Shown: positions 9,957-21,459, counted from the first letter of the stretch. The stretch: DNA of 27,500 bases from Monoplex corrugatus (GCA_030674185.1 JAPXFY010000012.1:1359874-1387373), one strand, 5' to 3'. Made by a program: numbers and translations. The notes: generated from the letters alone by a model not told the origin.

Positions 9957-10190
9957 ATCATCATCATCATCGAGTGCCTTGCCACATGGCGTTGGTGACC
10001 AAGACCTTCCGTTTGTTTCTATCCTTTACTGCCGCAAACACCTCTTCCACCCTCTGTCTTCGTGCACGTGACCCGTAATTCCCAAGAAGAATGTGCGCCA
10101 TGTAAAAAGTATGTTTTAAGGAAAATGTGGAGCATGTGAAACAGCGAAGTGGGAACTCCTTTGAGGAGCGGAACACATCTGATATAATGT
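9957..10190 (-). pseudogene. 3' end of a TGA-tailed LINE (second family), 5'-truncated
   Basis: The minus-strand frame ends VEEVFAAVKDRNKRK then VLVTNAMWQGTR and a TGA at 9969-9967 that begins a short (TGA/ATG)n tail down to about 9957. The last 26 residues before the final R align without gaps to the C terminus of the LINE fragment at 15935-16395, with about 13 identities including NAM-QGT. Both are therefore the end of one LINE family. Only the last 25-35 residues are clearly homologous. The upstream part of the 76-codon frame may be flank. No RT motifs remain. Confidence 0.65.
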
Positions 10191-10240
10191 CAAGCACTAA
10201 GGGGGGAGGGGGTTATCTGGATGGCTGTATACTTCTTCTT

Positions 10241-13200
10241 CGTCCATACAGCAATGTTGTCGGTCCATCACTTCTTGGTCCATACAGCAATGTTATCAGT
10301 CCATCACTTCTGGTCCATACAGCAATGTGTTCATCATTTCCTGGTCCATACAGTAATGTTGTCAGCATCACTTCCTGGTCCATACAGTAATGTTGTCAGT
10401 CCGTCATTCCTGGTCCATACAGCAATGTTGTCCATCACGTCCTGGTCCATACAGCAATGTTGTCGTCATCATTTCCTGGTCCATACAGCAATGTTGCCCA
10501 TCACTTCCTGGTCCATACAGCAATGTTGTCGGTCCATCATTCCTGGTCCATACAGCAATGTTGTCCATCACTTCCTGGTCCATACAGCAATGTTGTCAGT
10601 CCATCACTTCCTGGTCCATACAGCAATGTTGTCCATCACTTCCTGGTCCATACAGCAATGTTGTCAATACATCACTTCCTGGTCCATACAGCTATGTTGT
10701 CAGTCCATCACGTCCTGGTCCATACAGCAATGTTGTCCATCACTTCCTGGTCCATACAGCAATGTTGTCATGTTTCGTTCATCACTTCCTGGTCCATACA
10801 GCAATGTTGTCAGTCCATCACGTCCTGGTCCATACAGCAATGTTGTTCATCACTTCCTGGTCCATACAGCAATGTTGTCAGTCCATCACTTCCTGGTCCA
10901 TACAGCAATGTTGTCAGTCCATCACTTCCTGGTCCATACAGCAATGTTGTCATCCATCACTTCCTGGTCCATACAGCAATGTTGTCAGTCCATCACTTCC
11001 TGGTCCATACAGCAATGTTGTCCATCACTTCCTGGTCCATACAGCAATGTTGTCATCACTTCCTGGTCCATACAGTAATGTTGTAGTCCATCACTTCCTG
11101 GTCCATACAGTAATGTTGTCAGTCCACACTTCCTGGTCCATACAGCAATGTTGTCAGTCCATCACTTCCTGGTCCATACAGCAATGTTGTCAGTCCATCA
11201 CTTCCTGGTCCATACAGCAATGTTGTCATCCATAACTTCCTGGTCCATACAGCAATGTTGTCATCCTCACTTCCTGGTCCATACAGCAATGTTTCAGTCC
11301 ATCACTTCCTGGTCCATACAGCAATGTTGTCAGTCCATCACCTCCTGGTCCATACAGCAATGTTGTCAGTTCCATCACTTCCTGGTCCATACAGCAATGT
11401 TGTCATTCCGTCACTTCCTGGTCCATACAGCAATGTTGTCCATCACGTCCTGAGTCCTATACAGCAATGTTGTTCATCACTTCCTGGTCCATACAGTAAT
11501 GTTGTCAGTCCATCACTTCCTGGTCCATACAGCAATGTTGTCAGTCCATCACTTCCTGGTCCATACAGCAATGTTGTCCATCACTTCCTGGTCCATATAG
11601 TAATGTTGTCAGTCCATCACTTCCTGGTCCATACAGCAATGTTGACCATCACTTCCTGGTCCATACAGCAATGTTGTCATTCCGTCACTTCCTGGTCCAT
11701 ACAGCAATGTTGTCCATCACTTCCTGGTCCATACAGTAATGTTGTTCATCACTTCCTGGTCCATACAGCAATGTTGTTCATCACTTCCTGGTCCATACAG
11801 TAATGTTGTCAGTCCATCACTTCCTGGTCCATACAGCAATGTTGTCAGTCCATCACTTTCTGGTCCATAAGCAATGTTGTCCATCACTTCCTGGTCCATA
11901 CAGCAATGTTGTCAGTCCATCACTTCCTGGTCCATACAGTAATGTTGTCAGTCCATCACTTCCTGGTCCATGCAGCAATGTTGTCCTTCACTTCCTGGTC
12001 CATACAGCAATGTTGTCCATCACTTCCTGGTCCAACAGTAATGTTGTCAGTCCATCACTTCCTGGTCCATACAGCAATGTTGTCCATCACGTCCTGGTCC
12101 ATACAGTAATGTTGTCAGTCCATCACTTCCTGGTCTATACAGTAATGTTTTCAGTCCATCACTTCCGGGTCCATACAGCAATGTTGTCCATCACTTCCTG
12201 GGTACATACAGCAATGTTGTCCATCACTTCCTGGTCCATACAGCAATGTTGTCAGTCCATCACTTCCTGGTCCATACAGTAATGTTGTCAGTCCGTCACT
12301 TCCTGTCCATACAGCAATGTTGTCCATCACTTCCTGGTCCATACAGCAATGTTGTCCATCACTTCCTGGTCCATACAGCAATGTTGTTAGTCCATCACTT
12401 CCGGGTCCATACAGTAATGTTGTCCATCACTTCCTGGTCCATACAGCAATGTTGTCCATCACTTCCTGGTCCATACAGCAATGTTGTCCATCACTTCCTG
12501 GTCCATACAGCAATGTTGTCATTCCGTCACTTCCTGGTCCATACAGCAATGTTGTCAGTCCGTCACTTCCTGGTCCATACAGCAATGTTGTCAGTCCATC
12601 ACTTCCTGGTCCATACAGCAATGTTGTCCATCACTTCCTGGTCCATACAGCAATGTTGTCAGTCCATCACTTCCTTGTCCATACAGCAATGTTGTCAGTC
12701 CATCACTTCCTGGTCCATACAGCAATGTTGTCAGTCCATTCTTCCTGGTCCATACAGCAATGTTGTCCATCACTTCCTGGTCCATACAGCAATGTTGTCA
12801 GTCCATCACTTCCTGGTCCATACAGCAATGTTGTCAGTCCATCACTTCCTGGTCCATACAGCAATGTTGTCAGTCGTCACTTCCTGGTCCATACAGCAAT
12901 GTTGTCAGTCCGTCACTTCCTGGTCCATACAGCAATGTTGTCAGTCCATCACTTCCTGGTCCATATAGCAATGTTGTCGGTCCATCACTTCCTGGTCCAT
13001 ACAGCAATGTTGTCCATCACTTCCTGGTCCATACAGCAATGTTGTCAGTCCATCACTTCCTGGCCATACAGCAATGTTGTCCATCACTTCCTGGTCCATA
13101 CAGCAATGTTATCCTCACTTCCTGGTCCATACAGCAATGTTGTCCATCACTCTCTGGTCCATACAGCAATGTTGTTCATCACTCCTGGTCCATACAGCAA

Positions 13201-15390
13201 TGTTGTCCATCATTTCCTGGTCCATACAGCAATGTTGTCATACATCACTTCCTGGTCCATACAGCAATGTTGTCCATCACTTCCTGGTCCATACAGCAAT
13301 GTTGTCCATCACTTCCTGGTCCATACAGCAATGTTGTCAGTCCGTCACTTCCTGGTCCATACAGCAATGTTGTCAGTCCGTCACTTCCTGGTCCATACAG
13401 CAATGTTGTCCTTCACTTCCTGGTCCATACAGCAATGTTGTCAGTCCGTCACTTCCTGGTCCATACAGCAATGTTGTCCTTCACTTCCTGGTCCATACAG
13501 CAATGTTGTCCATCACTTCCTGGTCCATACAGCAATGTTGTCAGGTCCATCACTTCCTGGTCCATACAGCAATGTTGTCAGTCCATCACTTTCTGGTCCA
13601 ATAAGCAATGTTGTCCATCACTTCCTGGTCCATACAGCAATGTTGTCAGTCCATCACTTCCTGGTCCATACAGTAATGTTGTCAGTCCATCACTTCCTGG
13701 TCCATGCAGCAATGTTGTCCTTCACTTCCTGGTCCATACAGCAATGTTGTCCATCACTTCCTGGTCCATACAGTAATGTTGTCAGTCCATCACTTCCTGG
13801 TCCATACAGCAATGTTGTCCATCACGTCCTGGTCCATACAGTAATGTTGTCAGTCCATCACTTCCTGGTCTATACAGTAATGTTTTCAGTCCATCACTTC
13901 CGGGTCCATACAGCAATGTTGTCCATCACTTCCTGGTACATACAGCAATGTTGTCCATCACTTCCTGGTCCATACAGCAATGTTGTCAGTCCATCACTTC
14001 CTGGTCCATACAGTAATGTTGTCAGTCCGTCACTTCCTGTCCATACAGCAATGTTGTCCATCACTTCCTGGTCCATACAGCAATGTTGTCCATCACTTCC
14101 TGGTCCATACAGCAATGTTGTTAGTCCATCACTTCCGGGTCCATACAGTAATGTTGTCCATCACTTCCTGGTCCATACAGCAATGTTGTCCATCACTTCC
14201 TGGTCCATACAGCAATGTTGTCCATCACTTCCTGGTCCATACAGCAATGTTGTCATTCCGTCACTTCCTGGTCCATACAGCAATGTTGTCAGTCCGTCAC
14301 TTCCTGGTCCATACAGCAATGTTGTCAGTCCATCACTTCCTGGTCCATACAGCAATGTTGTCCATCACTTCCTGGTCCATACAGCAATGTTGTCAGTCCA
14401 TCACTTCCTGGTCCATACAGCAATGTTGTCAGTCCATCACGTCCTGGTCCATACAGCAATGTTGTCAGTCCATTACTTCCTGGTCCATACAGCAATGTTG
14501 TCCATCACTTCCTGGTCCATACAGCAATGTTGTCAGTCCATCACTTCCTGGTCCATACAGCAATGTTGTCAGTCCATCACTTCCTGGTCCATACAGCAAT
14601 GTTGTCAGTCTGTCACTTCCTGGTCCATACAGCAATGTTGTCAGTCCGTCACTTCCTGGTCCATACAGCAATGTTGTCAGTCCATCACTTCCTGGTCCAT
14701 ATAGCAATGTTGTCGGTCCATCACTTCCTGGTCCATACAGCAATGTTGTCCATCACTTCCTGGTCCATACAGCAATGTTGTCAGTCCATCACTTCCTGGC
14801 CCATACAGCAATGTTGTCCATCACTTCCTGGTCCATACAGCAATGTTATCCCTCACTTCCTGGTCCATACAGCAATGTTGTCCATCACTCTCTGGTCCAT
14901 ACAGCAATGTTGTCCATCACTTCCTGGTCCATACAGCAATGTTGTCCATCATTTCCTGGTCCATACAGCAATGTTGTCAATACATCACTTCCTGGTCCAT
15001 ACAGCAATGTTGTCCATCACTTCCTGGTCCATACAGCAATGTTGTCCATCACTTCCTGGTCCATACAGCAATGTTGTCAGTCCGTCACTTCCTGGTCCAT
15101 ACAGCAATGTTGTCAGTCCGTCACTTCCTGGTCCATACAACAATGTTGTCCTTCACTTCCTGGTCCATACAGCAATGTTGTCAGTCCGTCACTTCCTGGT
15201 CCATACAGCAATGTTGTCCTTCACTTCCTGGTCCATACAGCAATGTTGTCCATCACTTCCTGGTCCATACAGCAATGTTGTCAGTCCATCACTTCCTGGT
15301 CCATACAGCAATGTTGTCAGTCCATCACTTCCTGGTCCATACAGCAATGTTGTCCATCACTTCCTGGTCCGTACAGCAATGTTGTCAGCC
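10241..15390. repeat. minisatellite 4, 32/36-bp units, roughly 150 copies
   Basis: A 5.1-kb tandem array whose core is CATCACTTCCTGGTCCATAC followed by AGCAATGTTGT. Units are about 36 bp with a CAGTC linker or about 32 bp without it. Variants include CAGTAATG, TCCGTCAC, CACGTCC and CCTTCAC. Because 36 bp equals 12 codons and no frame of the unit holds a stop, all three plus frames and parts of the minus strand stay open for hundreds of codons (795 at 12317-14704). The products are the same 12-residue motif read in different frames, with no sign of selection on one frame. I treat the array as non-coding. Confidence 0.95.
11851..15325. repeat. 1.74-kb higher-order tandem duplication inside minisatellite 4
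   Basis: A chain of rare variants recurs in the same order about 1.73-1.74 kb later: CATCACTTTCTGG (11851 and 13584), CCATGCAGC, TTCCGGGTCC followed by a GTACATAC unit, TTCCTGTCC (about 12300 and 14033), CCATATAGC (about 12962 and 14698), CACTCTCTGG (about 13147 and 14886) and paired CCTTCAC units. The offset grows from 1733 to about 1741, showing small indels since duplication. Each copy holds about 50 monomers. Confidence 0.85.
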
Positions 15391-15924
15391 CACAAATCCT
15401 TTTGTCTGTTCAACGTTTCTTGCAGACCTGAGGATGTTCTTCTGATAACTCATTTCATGTTATTACGCGTCCGCTCACACACAAACTTATCTAGCAGTGG
15501 GGAATATTTCTGTTCAGTCCCTGGGTCACATTTGGTGTGGTGCGTGGTGTGTGTGTGTGTGTCGGAGCGGCACTAATGGTGAGAGCAGGTCGTCAAGGAG
15601 GCAGCGTGTGTGACATGCTTGCTGTCAGACCCTGTTGCTGCCCCCACCTGAGGAATGCCCCCTCCACCCAGTGAACTCCGCGTCCCCCGCCGTTGTGTCC
15701 GCCACGTCTCACTTGTAATATCTTCACTTTCCTCCCCCAGCCATACCCTCACCTCCCCCCCCCACACACACACACACATACACACATACAAAAACGTTCT
15801 TTACAAAGTTACATCTTTACTTCCCCCCCCCCCCTTCCCTCTCGCATAAAGTTAAATCCATTTAAAAGTCTTGTCTTCAGGGTCACTTTCTTCTGCACTC
15901 GGTTTGATGTTAATTCAACTAAGT
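15391..15924. other. unassigned sequence with short CA/TG and poly-C tracts
   Basis: No gene is recognised. It contains (TG)n at about 15547-15561, (CA)n at 15764-15788 and C runs at about 15755-15763 and 15823-15834. Open frames entering from the minisatellite are not supported. Confidence 0.5.
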
Positions 15925-15934
15925 AACATCTTCA

Positions 15935-16392
15935 AATGCCTATCAATTAACATCAGAAAGAGAGTCCTTGAATGTTATATAGAACCAATACTGTTGTACG
16001 GATGCGAGGCGTGGACAGTCAGCAAGCAAAGCCAGAGCAGGATTGAGGCAGCCGAGATGTGGTCTCTCAGAAGAATGTTGAGAGTACCATGGACAGCAAA
16101 GAAAACAAAGGAGACAGTCTTGATGGAGGCAGACACAAGTAGATCATTCATAAGGAAGATTAGGAAAAGACAGGCAACATTTATAGGCCATTTTATGAGG
16201 AAGGGGGTTTTGGAGCACCTGGTCACAACGGGGAAGCTGGAGGGAAAGAGAGCACCAGGTAGACCCAGGGAGAGAATGCTGGACGGACTTGCAGAGTGGC
16301 TGGGGATGAGGAGGGTGGGGGAGATGCTGGGGGCAACGAGAGATAGAGATGGTTGGAAGTCCATGGTCGCCAACGCTATGCGGCAGGGCACC

Positions 16393-16395
<3 letters not shown>
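15935..16395 (+). pseudogene. LINE C-terminal fragment (TGA-tailed family), 5'-truncated
   Basis: The frame includes RVLECYIEPILLYGCEAWTV, EAAEMWSLRRMLRVPW, RKIRKRQATFIGHFMRKG, LEGKRAPGRPRERML and the end MVANAMRQGT. This series (LLYG-E-WT, EMW-RRMLR-PW, IRKRQ--F-GH-MR, EGKR--GR) is the familiar conserved C-terminal region just after the RT domain in many invertebrate LINEs of the RTE/I-like groups. No RT catalytic motif is included. The copy is 5'-truncated, as is common after target-primed reverse transcription, and its open frame is intact to the stop. The stop codon is the first unit of the (TGA)23 tail. Upstream codons of the 174-codon frame before about 15935 are probably flank. Confidence 0.85.

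Positions 16396-16461
<66 letters not shown>
16393..16461 (+). repeat. (TGA)23 tail of the LINE fragment
   Basis: Twenty-three uninterrupted TGA units start at the stop codon of the LINE frame. They are followed at once by AACATCTTCA, which also occurs at 15925-15934 just before the LINE homology and is a probable target-site duplication. Confidence 0.9.
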
Positions 16462-16464
<3 letters not shown>

Positions 16465-16806
16465 TCTTCATGCCCTCTCTGTTCAGTCCTGTCTTGAATA
16501 TCGTTGCCCTACACACAGTAAAGTCATAATATTCACAAAATGATAGCTGGCAGCCTTGGTCCCTTTTTAAATATAATCTTGCCACTGCCACCCGTCTCCA
16601 CGTTATAATAACCATATTAATGATAATGATGATAATAATGATAATGATCATAATCATAATATTTCTTTTTCTTCTTAGTAGTAGTAGTGCTGCTGGTAGT
16701 GGTAGTAGTAGTATAGCAGTAGTAGTAGTAGTAATAGTTGTAATATTGGTGATGGAGGTGTGGTGGTGGTGGTGGTGGTAGTAGTAATAGTAGTAGTAGT
16801 AGTAGA

Positions 16807-16839
<33 letters not shown>

Positions 16840-16872
16840 GATGGCGGTGGTGGTAGTAGTAGTTTGTTTTTG
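16462..16872. repeat. unassigned sequence and degenerate (TAG/GTG)n block
   Basis: 16471-16610 holds nothing recognisable. 16610-16660 is (ATAATG)-like. 16676-16862 is an impure GTA/TAG/GTG trinucleotide block. Open frames across it encode only homopolymer-like Tyr/His/Ile stretches. Confidence 0.7.
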
Positions 16873-16911
16873 TTAGATCAGTTGACTCCCGCACCTGTCC
16901 ACCAGCATCCT
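16873..16911 (+). repeat. degenerate solo left end of the piggyBac-like MITE
   Basis: TTGACTCCCGCACC, then TCCACCAGCATCCTGCG, matches the left TIR of the MITE at 21764 apart from a damaged TTAACCC start (TTAGATCAG). It shares the CCACCAG--TCCTGC inner part with the MITE ends, so it is a true end rather than a satellite unit. Confidence 0.55.
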
Positions 16912-16941
16912 GCGTTGTCAACCACGCTAGCGAAACAAATC

Positions 16942-17788
16942 CTTAACCCTTTGACTCTCCCACACGGTGGATAGGGTGGTGGAGGAGGATAAAGGGTTAA
17001 GTTTAGCAGTTGGTGGATAGGATGAGGGAGTCAAAGGGTTAAGGCTTTACAGTTGGTGGATAGGGTGAGGGAGTCAAAGGGTTAAGGCTTTACAGTTGGT
17101 GGATAGGATGAGGGAGTCAAAGGGTTAAGGCTTTGCAATAGGTGGATAGGGTGAGGAATCAAAGGGTTAAGGCTTTGCAGTTGTGGATAGGGTGAAGGAA
17201 TCAAAGGGTTAAGGCTTTAGCAGTTGGTGGATAGGGTGAGGGAATCAAAGGGTTAAGGTTTTGCAGTAGGTGAATAGGGTGGGGAATCAAAGGGTTAAGG
17301 CTTTGCAGTAGGTGGATAGGGTGGGGAGTCAAAGGGTTAAGGCTTTGCAGTTGGTGGATAGGGTGAGGGATCAAAGGTTAAGGTTTGCAGTTGGTGGATA
17401 GGGTGAGGGAATCAAAGGTTAAGTCTTTGCAGTTGGTGGATAGGGTGAGGGAGTCAAAGGGTTAAGGCTTTGCAGTTGGTGGATAGGGTGAGGGAGTCAA
17501 AGCGTTAAGTTTAGCAGTTGGTGGATAGGGTGAGGGAGTCAAAGGGTTAAGGTTTGCAGTTGGTGGATAGGGTGAGGGAATCAAAGCGTTAAGTTTTTGC
17601 AGTAGGTGGATAGGGTGAGGAGTCAAAGCGTTAGTTTAGCAGTGGTGATAGGTGAGGAGTCAAAGGGTTAAGTTTTTGCAGCTGGTGGATAGGGTGAAGG
17701 AATCAAAGCGTTAAGTTTTAGCAGTTGGTGGATAGGATGAGGGAGTCAAAGGGTTAAGGCTTTGCAGTAGGTGGATAGGACACGGTTA
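16942..17788 (+). repeat. satellite of piggyBac-like right TIR units, 43-bp period, about 18 copies
   Basis: Units read GGTGGATAGGGTGAGGGAG, TCAAAGGGTTAAG, then GCTTTGCAGTT. Most contain TTAA at the same place, so the array is TTAA-bounded copies of the inverse of TTAACCCTTTGACTCC. The array is preceded at 16942-16966 by one unit in the opposite orientation (CTTAACCCTTTGACTCTCCC). The right half has more AGCGTTAAG variants. The last TTAA is at 17785-17788. The origin from a transposon end is inferred from identity with the TIRs of the MITE at 21764-22571. Confidence 0.8.
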
Positions 17789-18009
17789 AGACCCCTTGTA
17801 CAATCGTGTGCTGGCTTTTCGTTTCTCGCCATCTTGGAAAGGTTTGCCATTGGACAAAAACGTTTCTCACTGACAAATAGTTTCCCCGCACAACAGCGAA
17901 CTTAAAAACGCGCCACTCGTATCGAGAAACATCTGCCCAGAGCAAACAGGGAATTTCTTGATGACATTGTGTTCGTTCACTTCCACGCATACACACGCAC
18001 AGACAACAA
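17789..18009. other. unassigned single-copy-looking sequence
   Basis: No open frame with recognisable homology and no repeat structure is visible between the TIR satellite and the CA block. Confidence 0.4.
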
Positions 18010-18638
<629 letters not shown>

Positions 18639-18711
18639 GGAGATGGTCCTCTGGTCAATATGAATCATTCTCCCCAGAAACAAAGAAGGGTAGTGGAACA
18701 GACTGGTAAAA

Positions 18712-18885
18712 GGAGTAAGGGGGAGTGAGAGGAAATGGGGGGGGGGGAGGTGTAGGAATTGTCGTCATACGTGACCTCCAGCCTGTCACTTCACCACATT
18801 GTGCACGTGCACTAATGCTCTTGGACACTTCACACAGGGCAACCAGTGTGTGCACTTCACTTCTCTCCCTGTGTGTGGTGTGTGT
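18712..18885 (+). repeat. core cassette copy A (matches interior of the MITE)
   Basis: From GAGTAAGGGGGAGTGAGAGG to CTCTCCCTGTGTGTG this stretch is nearly identical to 21803-21965. The only differences I see are G-run length, one substitution in CACCACATT/CAGCACATT, a 5-bp CTGTG indel and a few bases at the left edge. It lacks the TIRs on both sides. The small open frame it shares with the other copy has no recognised domain. Confidence 0.85.
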
Positions 18886-18891
18886 GTCTGT

Positions 18892-18923
<32 letters not shown>

Positions 18924-19208
18924 TGTGTGTCTGTGTGTGTGTCTGTGTGAGTGTCTGTGTGTGTGTCTGTGTGTGTCTGTGTGTCTGTGTGTGTGTGTCT
19001 GTGTGAGTGTCTGTGAGTGTGTGTCTGTGTGTGTCTGTGTGTGTGTGTGTCTCTATGAGTGTGTGTGTGTGTGTCTGTGTGAGTGTCTGTGTGTGTGTGT
19101 GTGTGTGTCTGTGTGTGTGTGTCTGTGTGTGTCTGTGTGTGTGTGTGTGTCTGTATGAGTGTGTGTGTGTCTTTATGTGTGTCTGTATGTGTCTGTGTGT
19201 GATTGTGT

Positions 19209-19246
<38 letters not shown>

Positions 19247-19510
19247 CTGTGTTTGTGTTTCTGAGTCTGTATCTGTATCTGTGTCTGTGCGTCTGTGTGT
19301 CTGTGTGTCTGTGTGTCTGTGTCTGAGTCTGTATCTGTATCTGTGTCTGTGTGTCTGTGTGTCTGTGTGTCTGTGTCTGAGTCTCTGTGTCTCTGTATGT
19401 CTGTATCTGTGTGTGGGCGTGCGTGTGTGTGTGTCTGTGTATTGTGTCTGTGTGTATGTGTGTCTGTGTATGTATATATCTGTGTGTGTATCTGTGTGTC
19501 TGTGTATACA
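18886..19510. repeat. (TG)n / (TGTC)n compound microsatellite block
   Basis: About 620 bp of TG repeats interrupted by TCTG, GAG and TAT. It follows core cassette A exactly as the TG block follows core cassette B, and it is inverted relative to the CA block on the other side of the cassette. Confidence 0.95.
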
Positions 19511-19542
19511 TCCCAGTTTCTTCCAGACATGTCAGTCCAGCT

Positions 19543-19796
19543 GTAGGGCACACCTTCATGTGACCTTGACCCCATCACAATAGACACTGTTGTGTCCTTT
19601 ACTCCTGACCGATAGACACTCTGTGACCTTTACTCTTGAAAATAGACACGTTCATGACCTTGACCTTGACCAATATACACAACTGTGATCTTGACTTGTG
19701 ACCAACAGACACTTTTCTGACCTTGACTCCTAATTAATACACGCTCTTGTGACCTTAACTTATGAAAATAGACAGTCTTGTAACCTTGCCTCCTGA
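19543..19796 (+). repeat. imperfect repeat with TGACCTTGAC and ATAGACAC
   Basis: About seven degenerate units of 30-36 bp, each with a TGACCTTGA-like box followed by an ATAGACAC-like box. Exact TGACCTTGA occurs at 19561, 19655 and 19718, with one-mismatch forms at 19624, 19686 and 19750. TCAAGGTCA, its reverse complement, is the extended half-site bound by monomeric nuclear receptors such as SF-1/FTZ-F1 and ERR. Function here is unproven. Confidence 0.7.
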
Positions 19797-20010
19797 GTCT
19801 TCAGTTTCAGTTTCAGTTTCAGTTTCTCAAGATGACGTCTCCGCGCTCGGAACGAATTCCATATGCACTAACGTCACAGGCGCCACGTGTATGGTGATCA
19901 TGGCACAAGCCTTAAGCTTGCACATAAACCCATGAACTGGCCAGGTCCTTAGGCCCTACCTAGACTATGTTTTACCTAGTCTATATTTCATATTGGTATT
20001 TTATCAGCCT
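19797..20010 (+). repeat. dispersed repeat beginning with (CAGTTT)n
   Basis: It starts with four TTTCAG units, then TCAAGATGACGTCTCCGCGC. From memory it resembles a highly abundant interspersed repeat in caenogastropod sequences that opens with iterated TTTCAG and then CTCAAGGAGGCGTC. I cannot test that. No coding frame is present. Confidence 0.4.
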
Positions 20011-20258
20011 ACCACTGGAATAGTCTTGGTTACATGTGAATGACATGTGTATGTGTGTATCTTACCTTCAAAAAAGGAATATATTTATGAAGTAAATAAA
20101 TAAATCAGTAAAGGTCTGAATCACAACACAACTAGCTATTCTGTATAAACTCGTCTCACATGACAGACACCCCCCCCCCCCCTACCCCCCCCCCCCAGTC
20201 AATGCCCAAGTGCTCGGCTGTCTATCAACGAGGGGAAGACAATATTTTCTTTATCATA
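20011..20258. other. unassigned AT-rich sequence with a poly-C tract
   Basis: Nothing recognisable except TAAATAAATAAAT near 20094-20105 and two adjoining C runs at about 20169-20196, a place where read or assembly errors are likely. Confidence 0.5.
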
Positions 20259-21140
20259 GATAGGTAAGTAAGTAAGTAAGTAAATAAATAAATAAATAAA
20301 TAAATAACCAAATAAGCAAGTAAGTAAATAAATAAGCAAGTAAGCAAGTAAGTAAGTAAGTAAATAAGCAAGTAAGTAAGCAAGTAAGTAAATAAATAAG
20401 CAAGTAAGTAAGTAAGTAAGTAAGTAAATAAGCAAGTAAGTAAGTAAGCAAGTAAGTAAGTAAATAAGCAAGTAAGTAAGTAAGCAAGTAAGCAAGTAAA
20501 TAAATAAGCAAGTAAGCAAGTAAGCAAGTAAGTAAGTAAATAAGCAAGTAAGTAAGTAAGCAAGTAAGCAAGTAAGTAAATAAATAAGCAAGTAAGCAAG
20601 TGAGCAAGTAAGTAAGTAAATAAGCAAGTAAGTAAGTAAGCAAATAAGCAAGTAAGTAAATAAATAAGCAAGTAAGCAAGTAAATAAGCAAGTAAGTAAG
20701 TAAGTAATCAAGTAAGTAAATAAATAAGCAAGTAAGTAAGTAAATAAGCAAGTAAGTAAGTAAGCAAGTAAGCAAGTAAGTAAATAAATAAGCAAGTAAG
20801 TAAGTAAGTAAGTAAGCAAGTAAGTAAGTAAGCAAGTAAGCAAGCAAGCAAGTAAGCAAGCAAATAAGTAGGTAAGTAAGTAAATAACTAAGTAAGTAAG
20901 TAAGTAAATAAGAAAGTAAGTAAATAAGAAAGTAAGTAAATAAGCAAGTAAGTAAGTAAATATGTAAATAAGTAAATAAGTAAGTAAATAAGTAAGTAAG
21001 TAAGTAAATAAGAAAACAAGTCAGTAAATATGTAAATAAGTAAATAAGTAAGTAAATAAGTAAGTAAGTAAGTAAATAAACAACCAACCAAGCAAGCGAG
21101 TGAGTAAGTGAATAAGTAAGTAAGTGGATGAATAAATAAA
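20259..21140. repeat. tetranucleotide block (TAAG/CAAG/TAAA)n, about 0.88 kb
   Basis: A continuous 4-bp register of AAGT, AAGC and AAAT words, with occasional AACC, AATG and AAAG words towards the right edge. The words show a loose higher-order pattern of several AAGT, one AAGC, then AAAT. The minus strand has open frames of up to 333 codons made only of LLTYLLTCLLAYLFTYL-like peptides. They look like membrane helices but are forced by the repeat. Confidence 0.95.
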
Positions 21141-21459
21141 TACAATATAAAGGAGTATGTATATAAATGAACAGGTAAGAGATGGAAATAACAAATAACA
21201 GTAAATACATACAATCAGAGTCTAGCTGTGTACATGTATAACCAGGACACCCCATGGGATGACGCCTTACGCCTACACTTCATGGTCTGTGTGAAACAGA
21301 CGCCAGCGAGGTCGGTATATGTGGAATGCGCGGCCATCAAGGACAAGCATTTAGACATGGGCACCAGCAATGACAAGAACTAATGGTTGGAAGGTTTTCA
21401 ACACCAGGTCACCGTGACCCCAACAATGTGTCATAACCAATGTGGCCTGGCTGTCTCCG
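21141..21459. other. unassigned sequence before the TIR satellite
   Basis: About 320 bp with no recognisable gene or repeat. A 63-codon minus frame at 21351-21542 runs into the satellite and is not supported. Confidence 0.45.

Noticed and set aside
10241..15390. Open frames up to 795 codons through minisatellite 4
   Set aside because: The 36-bp unit is a multiple of three without stops, so several frames on both strands stay open. Frame switching at 32-bp units and lack of any domain argue against a protein.
10241..15390. CRISPR array
   Set aside because: Regular near-identical units have no unique spacers, and the sequence is eukaryotic in character.
16990..17788. Interstitial telomere repeats (GGGTTA present in most units)
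   Set aside because: Only one GGGTTA occurs per 43 bp. The motif is explained by the TTAA-CCC transposon end instead.
20199..21255. 333-codon Leu/Tyr/Thr-rich frame resembling a membrane protein
   Set aside because: It is produced by the TAAG/CAAG/TAAA tetranucleotide repeat. Overlapping shifted frames give similar peptides.
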